Shown: positions 59,678-64,000 of the stretch, piece after piece
Position numbering within the stretch: the first letter of the stretch is position 1
Layout of the letters: each line of letters starts with the position of its first letter
NCBI GenBank assembly: GCA_023400985.1
Contig: JAEXEN010000001.1
Span: forward strand, 1-64,000
Source: Bacillota bacterium
GTDB lineage: Bacteria > Bacillota > Clostridia > Christensenellales > CAG-138
Reading direction: 5' to 3'
DNA: 64,000 nt
Position numbers and translations under genes: made by a program
Notes under the pieces: model-generated
What the model was told of the DNA's origin: nothing
Seen by the model: the letters and a program-made list of their open reading frames with translations, nothing else
Database searches by the model: none

Positions 59678-60295
59678 TCAGTCGAAAAGCTTTTCAAACT
59701 CCGCATCCTGCTTTTTTTGCATCTCCTCACCGAACAGTTCGGCAGCGGCGCTGAACGCCTTTGCGGTTTCAATGATGATTTGGCTGAGCGCAGCATTTTT
59801 ATCCTTCGCGATGGCGCGTACCGTTGCGCGGGGCACATTTTTTGTTAACAGCTCTTGCATTTGCAAAGCCGCCGCTTTTTGCGCGACCTCGTACGCGAGC
59901 ATGAGCCGCCTTAACTGTACCGCACAAGCGGAAAGCGCGGTGATCGCAGCGTCTTCCAGCCCCGCTTCATTCGACTTTTCGAGCGCTTTGGTAAAATAGA
60001 ACAGCAACCGCTGCGTTTCGCCCTGCGGAAGCCTTTGCGCGACCTCCATCAGCTGTTCGGCGCGCTGGACGGATATCTCTATGTCGTCCGGATCGCGAAA
60101 TTCCGTACGGCCCGACAGATACTCCACCGTCACCCCGAAAAAGGATGCCGCAGAAAGCGCAAAGTCCATATCCGGTACGCGCTTTTCGGTTTCGTAATTG
60201 TTGATGGTCATACGGCTGCAGGAAAGTGCGGCAGCGAGCTCCGCCTGGCTCATTTTCCTCTCCTCGCGCAGCAGTTTGATTCGACGTCCAACCAC
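59678..60295 (-). CDS. XRE-family transcriptional regulator
   Basis: 205-aa regulator with an N-terminal helix-turn-helix (about residues 5-58: LREERKMSQAELAAALSCSRMTINNYETEKRVPD) and a long helical C-terminus of unknown role. GTG 60295 is the preferred start: AGGTGA lies 5 nt upstream (60301-60306) and the product then begins at the helix-turn-helix. The longer frame from 60379 has no ribosome-binding site. Its target is unknown. Confidence 0.8.
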   Translation of the reverse strand: MVGRRIKLLREERKMSQAELAAALSCSRMTINNYETEKRVPDMDFALSAASFFGVTVEYLSGRTEFRDPDDIEISVQRAEQLMEVAQRLPQGETQRLLFYFTKALEKSNEAGLEDAAITALSACAVQLRRLMLAYEVAQKAAALQMQELLTKNVPRATVRAIAKDKNAALSQIIIETAKAFSAAAELFGEEMQKKQDAEFEKLFD

Positions 60296-60455
60296 GCAAA
60301 TCACCTCAAAGCCAGTATACCACGCCTTTGTTACGTTTGCAATCATTGTATTCAGTTGATTTCGTTCGTTATCTTTCAAGAAAGGCGGTTATGTTACGTA
60401 CTTTGTCTTCAGTTCAGCGTGATAACGTTTATATTTATGCTGCAACAATATGCCG

Positions 60456-61025
60456 CTATATCTTCATATGCTCTTCCCACTCGCCCATGTTGCCGATCTT
60501 CTCCCCGACGGAGAAATAATTATAAGGGGCATAGATCGCGGGCCGCAGTTGCCGCAAATCTATCCTTTGCATATCCATGTCCGCATACTTGCTATCGATT
60601 TGGATGTTCCTGATTCCCGCTAAAAACAAATGGCTTCCGCGCAGTTCAATCGTTTTGGTGACCTCACATTCGTACACCCAGGAACAGGCGTCTATGGTAG
60701 GTGCATTTACGGACTTTCCCCACTGACAGCCGTACTTTAGGAGGTTCTTTTCGCCTTCTTCACCCTTTGAACATCCGAAATAATCTGCCAGCCAAATCGT
60801 ATCTTCCGTTATCAGATTTGCCGAAAAAGCTTTTTCGCGGAGGATATTGGTTTTCGTCAACTTGTTCCCGCCTATCGTCATCATGATGTGCGGCGTTTCA
60901 TCGAAAGAGAACCCCAGCCATGTGATCACGCAAAAGTTGGCCGCCCCGTCTTCATTTTTTGTACCTATGACGTACATCGGCTGCGGGCTGAATACACGCG
61001 CGGGCCGTATGTCGATCCGTTCCAT
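60456..61025 (-). CDS. Flavin reductase-like FMN-binding protein
   Basis: 189-aa protein of the flavin_reduct family, binding FMN in a split beta-barrel. Typical segments are PMYVIGTKNEDGAANFCVITW, the SFDETPHIMMTI strand and ANLITEDTIWLADYFGC. Relatives reduce flavin with NAD(P)H or serve as flavoredoxins; no specific substrate can be assigned. ATG 61025 follows AAAGGAGAGCAGG. It lies 26 bp after murC on the same strand. Confidence 0.9.
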   Translation of the reverse strand: MERIDIRPARVFSPQPMYVIGTKNEDGAANFCVITWLGFSFDETPHIMMTIGGNKLTKTNILREKAFSANLITEDTIWLADYFGCSKGEEGEKNLLKYGCQWGKSVNAPTIDACSWVYECEVTKTIELRGSHLFLAGIRNIQIDSKYADMDMQRIDLRQLRPAIYAPYNYFSVGEKIGNMGEWEEHMKI

Positions 61026-61051
61026 CCTGCTCTCCTTTCTTTTTTCAATCC

Positions 61052-62413
61052 CTACAGCAGCTTCCAAGTCTGCTTATACACATCCCCGCTGCCGAGCGTA
61101 ACGACTACGTCGCCAAAATGGGCGTTTTCATCGAGCCAGGTTCGTATCTCCTCGAAGGTGGAAAGGTAGACGGCTTTTGTGCCGCTTTTGTTGATGGCCG
61201 CCGCCATATCGCGCGCGTGCACGCTGCCGTCGTCCTTTTCTCGGCCCGGATAAATATCGGGCACGAGCACGGCATCGGCATGTTGAAAACAGGTAAGGTC
61301 GCCTATGAACAGCGTTTTCGCGCGGGTGTAACTGTTGCATTGGAACACGCACCAAAGCTTTTTGTGCGGGTAACGCGAGGCGGCATCCAGCACGGCATTG
61401 ATCTCCGCAGGGTGGTGGGCGTAATCGTGGAACACCTTCACGCCGTTGCGCTCGCCGTAAAGCTCGAAGCGGCGGCGGGTGTTTTTAAAACGCGTAAGCG
61501 ATTCGGCAATGGCAGCAAACGGCGCACCTAAGGAAAGCGCGGCGACCGCCGCGGCTATGGAGTCGATCACGATGTGCTCGCCCGGCACATGGAGCGTAAG
61601 CCGCCCGAGTGGCTTCCCCTGATGCGTAAGCGTATAGGACGGGCAGCCGAGTTCATCGTATTCTATATCGGCCGGCGTATAGTGGGCGTCGCGAAGGCCG
61701 TAGGAAATTTTATGGCCCGCATAGGCTTCAAGCAGTTCGCGGACGCGCATATCGTCGCTGCAGCCTATGAAAAGGCCGTCTTCGGGCAGCAGCGCAAGGA
61801 ATTTCCGGAAGGCATCCGTGATATGCTCGATATCGCGGTAATAATCAAGATGATCGTCGTCGATGTTGTTGATAAGGACCACGGTTGGGCGGAGCGTAAG
61901 GAAGCTTTCCACGTATTCGCACGCCTCGGTGATGAAAAGATCGCTGTCGCTGAGGCGTACGCCGCCGTGCAGGAATTCCACAAACCCGCCCACGTGTACG
62001 GTCGCGTCGAGCGCGCCCGACTCGCTTACAAGCGCGAGCATGGAGGTAATGGTGGTCTTGCCGTGGCAGCCTGCAATACCCACCACGTTTTTGTAGTGCT
62101 CGGAAAGCTGGCCTAAGGCCACGGAGCGCTCAAGCTCGGGAATACCGTGCTCGCGCGCGTAAACGCGCTCCACATTATCCGGCTTGATGGCAGCGGAGTA
62201 GATCACAAGATCCGCACCGCCCACGTTTTTTGCGCTGTGGCCGATGGTAACTGGTATATTGAGCTCCGCGAGACGCTCGGTAAACGGGGAGGTGGCGACG
62301 TCGGAGCCTTGTACCTCGTAGCCGCGGGATCTTAAAATTTGGGCGAGGCCGTTCATGGAACAGCCGCCGATACCGATGAGGTGTATTTTTTTATGTTCGC
62401 TTATATGCGCCAT
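61052..62413 (-). CDS. murC: UDP-N-acetylmuramate--L-alanine ligase
   Basis: 453-aa cytoplasmic ligase of the peptidoglycan pathway; it adds L-Ala to UDP-MurNAc with ATP. The Rossmann N-terminus has HLIGIGGCSMNGLA; the P-loop is AGCHGKTTITSM (a variant with Cys where Thr is usual); further on come VLINNIDDDHLDYY and the conserved HDYAHHPAEI. Length is normal. The flavin reductase gene follows, and ispE is upstream on the same strand. Confidence 0.97.
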   Translation of the reverse strand: MAHISEHKKIHLIGIGGCSMNGLAQILRSRGYEVQGSDVATSPFTERLAELNIPVTIGHSAKNVGGADLVIYSAAIKPDNVERVYAREHGIPELERSVALGQLSEHYKNVVGIAGCHGKTTITSMLALVSESGALDATVHVGGFVEFLHGGVRLSDSDLFITEACEYVESFLTLRPTVVLINNIDDDHLDYYRDIEHITDAFRKFLALLPEDGLFIGCSDDMRVRELLEAYAGHKISYGLRDAHYTPADIEYDELGCPSYTLTHQGKPLGRLTLHVPGEHIVIDSIAAAVAALSLGAPFAAIAESLTRFKNTRRRFELYGERNGVKVFHDYAHHPAEINAVLDAASRYPHKKLWCVFQCNSYTRAKTLFIGDLTCFQHADAVLVPDIYPGREKDDGSVHARDMAAAINKSGTKAVYLSTFEEIRTWLDENAHFGDVVVTLGSGDVYKQTWKLL

Positions 62414-62436
62414 GTAGGGCCTCCCAATTTAAAATC

Positions 62437-62475
62437 AAAAAACAGGCCGCGGGTGTACCGCCGTTTCGGCGTACA
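62437..62475 (-). terminator. Possible terminator of ispE
   Basis: On the minus strand TGTAC-GCCG / CGGC-GGTACA (62454-62475) is followed after about 11 nt by TTTTTT (62437-62442). The gap before the T-run makes strength uncertain. Confidence 0.4.
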
Positions 62476-62513
62476 ATCGCCACCCGTTATTATACTTATG
62501 TACGCGGGAAAAA

Positions 62514-63326
62514 TCAAATTGTGCGGCAGACGCGCACGAATTCGCAATCCGCAAACGCCTCGGCAGCCGTCCTCGCAGCCACAGCGCTTTCAAACACGCC
62601 CACCACCGCAGAGCCCGAACCGGTCATCGCGGCGCCCAGTGCGCCCGCGTGCAGAAGCCGCTCCTTGAGCGTATGTATTTCGGGCACAAATTCGGAAGCC
62701 TTCTCTTCGAGCGCATTGAACATATGCTTGGCGAGCGAGCGGACGTCGCCGTGCTCCACGGCCTTAAGCGCCGCGCGCGTATTCGGGTGCTTTACGGGTA
62801 ATACGAGCTCCGAAAACAGAGTTTTGGTGCTGATGCCCCTTGCGGCCTTCACGATCAACAAATCAAGCGGTATGCGCTTTAAGGGGGTCAGCCTGTCGCC
62901 TATGCCCTCCGCAAGCGCACAGCCCCGCATCATGCAAAATGGCACATCCGCGCCGATCATGGCGGCAAGCGTAAAAAGCCGCTCCTCGCTCAAAGCGCCA
63001 TAAAGCTTTTGCATGCCTAAAAAAACCGCGGCCGCGTTTGCGGACGCCGCACCGAGGCCCGCCTCGTCGGGAATGAATTTTTTAATTTCTATATGCGCTC
63101 CGAAGCCCGTGAGCGCCATGTACGCGCGCGCGGCGCGGTAAGTCGCGCTGTTGTCGGGCAGAGTTATGTCGCAAGTGACGGAAATGGTATCCGCCTTTTC
63201 GAGCATGATCGCCTCATACAAGTCGATGCAATGCATGATCGAGCGCAAGTCGTGATACCCATCGCTGCGCTTTTGGAGCACGTCGAGAGTCAGGTTGATT
63301 TTGGCGTAAGCCTTAATCGTTTCCAT
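62514..63326 (-). CDS. ispE: 4-diphosphocytidyl-2-C-methyl-D-erythritol kinase
   Basis: 270-aa GHMP-family kinase of the MEP isoprenoid pathway; it phosphorylates CDP-ME with ATP. AYAKINLTLDVLQKRSDGYHDL at the N-terminus and the phosphate-binding loop DEAGLGAASANAAA (usual form GLGGGSSDAA) are present, with a C-terminal GAAMTGSGSAVVG. ATG 63326 gives the normal start METIKAYAKIN; it lacks a clear ribosome-binding site. A GTG frame from 63383 is less likely. Divergent from spoIIR. Confidence 0.95.
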   Translation of the reverse strand: METIKAYAKINLTLDVLQKRSDGYHDLRSIMHCIDLYEAIMLEKADTISVTCDITLPDNSATYRAARAYMALTGFGAHIEIKKFIPDEAGLGAASANAAAVFLGMQKLYGALSEERLFTLAAMIGADVPFCMMRGCALAEGIGDRLTPLKRIPLDLLIVKAARGISTKTLFSELVLPVKHPNTRAALKAVEHGDVRSLAKHMFNALEEKASEFVPEIHTLKERLLHAGALGAAMTGSGSAVVGVFESAVAARTAAEAFADCEFVRVCRTI

Positions 63327-63408
63327 ATGTAAGTAGTATATACGGTCTTCGTTTAAAAAGCACGCGTTTCGTAAACAATTCACATACCATCAAATATTGG
63401 AGGTGTGT

Positions 63409-64000
63409 ATGCGTTTTTTTAAGCGTAAAGCGCTTTGTCTTTTGCTCGTGTGTAGTCTTCTACTCCTGTGCTTCAACGGGAGCGCGGCTTCAAATTCCCC
63501 CTATGAAAGCGTGTTTCGCCTGCATATCATAGCCAATAGCGATTCGGCGGAGGATCAGCGCGTAAAGCTATTGGTCCGCGACGCGCTTTTAGAATATGAA
63601 GCGCAGCATATGCGCGGCGCAACGGATAAGGAAACGGCGCAAAAATCGCTTATGGCAGACGGCGAGGCGCTTTTGCAGGTTGTTGAAGCCGCGTTGCAAG
63701 AAAACGGTTTTTCCTACGGCGCGCAGCTTTACGTGGGCACATTTTCGTTTCCGGAACGAAGCTACAGCGGCAAAATCTATCCGGCCGGCGACTATGATGC
63801 GCTCCGCGTGGTGCTTGGCGAAGGGCAAGGAAAAAATTGGTGGTGCGTGATGTTCCCCCCGCTCTGCATACTGGAGCTTCCGAATGGAGACATTGATGTT
63901 GAAGAGCTGCAAATGGACAGCCTTCTTCTCAAGCTCATCAAAGAAGCAGACGGAGGGAAGCTATGGAAAAAGATCATCGACCTTTTGCCAACAAGCTTGC
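63409..64000 (+). CDS. spoIIR: Stage II sporulation protein R, partial at the right edge
   Basis: Secreted sporulation signalling protein that triggers the SpoIIGA-dependent processing of pro-sigma-E in the mother cell. Signal peptide at residues 1-27 (basic MRFFKRK, hydrophobic core), then the SpoIIR core: FRLHIIANSDSAEDQRVKLLVRD, and GKNWWCVMFPPLCI with its conserved Trp and Cys. No stop occurs before position 64000, so the gene continues beyond the window. GGAGGTGTGT precedes the ATG. Confidence 0.95.
   Translation, partial: MRFFKRKALCLLLVCSLLLLCFNGSAASNSPYESVFRLHIIANSDSAEDQRVKLLVRDALLEYEAQHMRGATDKETAQKSLMADGEALLQVVEAALQENGFSYGAQLYVGTFSFPERSYSGKIYPAGDYDALRVVLGEGQGKNWWCVMFPPLCILELPNGDIDVEELQMDSLLLKLIKEADGGKLWKKIIDLLPTSL

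Overview
The window reads as a chromosomal segment of an endospore-forming Gram-positive bacterium of the Clostridia type. The evidence is spoIIR at the right edge, a SleB-type cell-wall hydrolase, VanW and NlpC/P60 wall proteins, many lipoproteins with short signal peptides, strong AGGAGG-type ribosome binding sites, and a Re-citrate/isopropylmalate synthase relative of the kind carried by anaerobes. A narrower assignment (for example to the Christensenellales) would be a guess. Most of the DNA looks moderately GC-rich; roughly 31.2-34.8, 41.9-50.2 and 50.2-53.9 kb look AT-richer and are more accessory in content.

Layout. 0-0.3 kb: strong promoter and leader resembling an rRNA operon that runs off the left edge. 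0.3-8.8 kb: minus-strand housekeeping genes (phosphoglucomutase, RadC, UMF1-type MFS protein, ferritin-VIT1 protein, amidase, YccF, AEC permease, GIY-YIG protein, CsaA, lipoprotein). 8.9-9.2 kb: structured intergenic repeat. 9.3-14.9 kb: aldo/keto reductase, asparaginase, secreted transglutaminase-dockerin protein and a large lipoprotein. 15-18.6 kb (plus strand): citrate/isopropylmalate-synthase-like enzyme behind a palindromic operator, PH-domain protein, and an OhrR-controlled glutathione peroxidase operon. 18.7-24.6 kb: beta-helix lipoprotein broken by an in-frame TGA, then a glycoside operon (MFS, DUF2804, GH2). 24.7-31.2 kb: NUDIX, ClC channel, and a LysR regulator divergent from a GPH transporter and an N-acyl-D-amino-acid deacylase. 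31.3-34.8 kb: MITE-like inverted repeat, SleB hydrolase, a radical SAM/SPASM enzyme overlapping a Cys-rich tandem-repeat protein, and a tRNA 3' fragment. 34.8-41.9 kb: two-component system and a BMP-type nucleoside ABC importer. 42.2-48.9 kb: VanW protein, metal-resistance locus (ArsR/CadC, HMA protein, P1B ATPase), peptidoglycan-binding NlpC/P60 protein. 50.2-53.4 kb: Ku-LigD end joining. 53.9-58.7 kb: polysaccharide operon (NfrB-like processive glycosyltransferase with an MshEN domain, GT39-like membrane enzyme, UDP-GlcNAc 2-epimerase). 59-59.6 kb: tRNA-Arg(CCT) array with two degenerate copies. 59.7-64 kb: XRE regulator, flavin reductase, murC, ispE, spoIIR.

The two most interesting loci are (i) the overlapping radical SAM/SPASM gene and the protein with five 17-residue Cys-rich units plus a CFI-box C-terminal domain, which looks like a peptide-modification (RiPP-type) pair, and (ii) the three-gene operon that parallels the E. 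coli NfrB/WecB c-di-GMP-controlled N-acetylmannosamine glycan pathway in a Gram-positive setting. Structured intergenic repeats, decayed tRNA copies and palindromic operators are additional signals not explained by the gene list.
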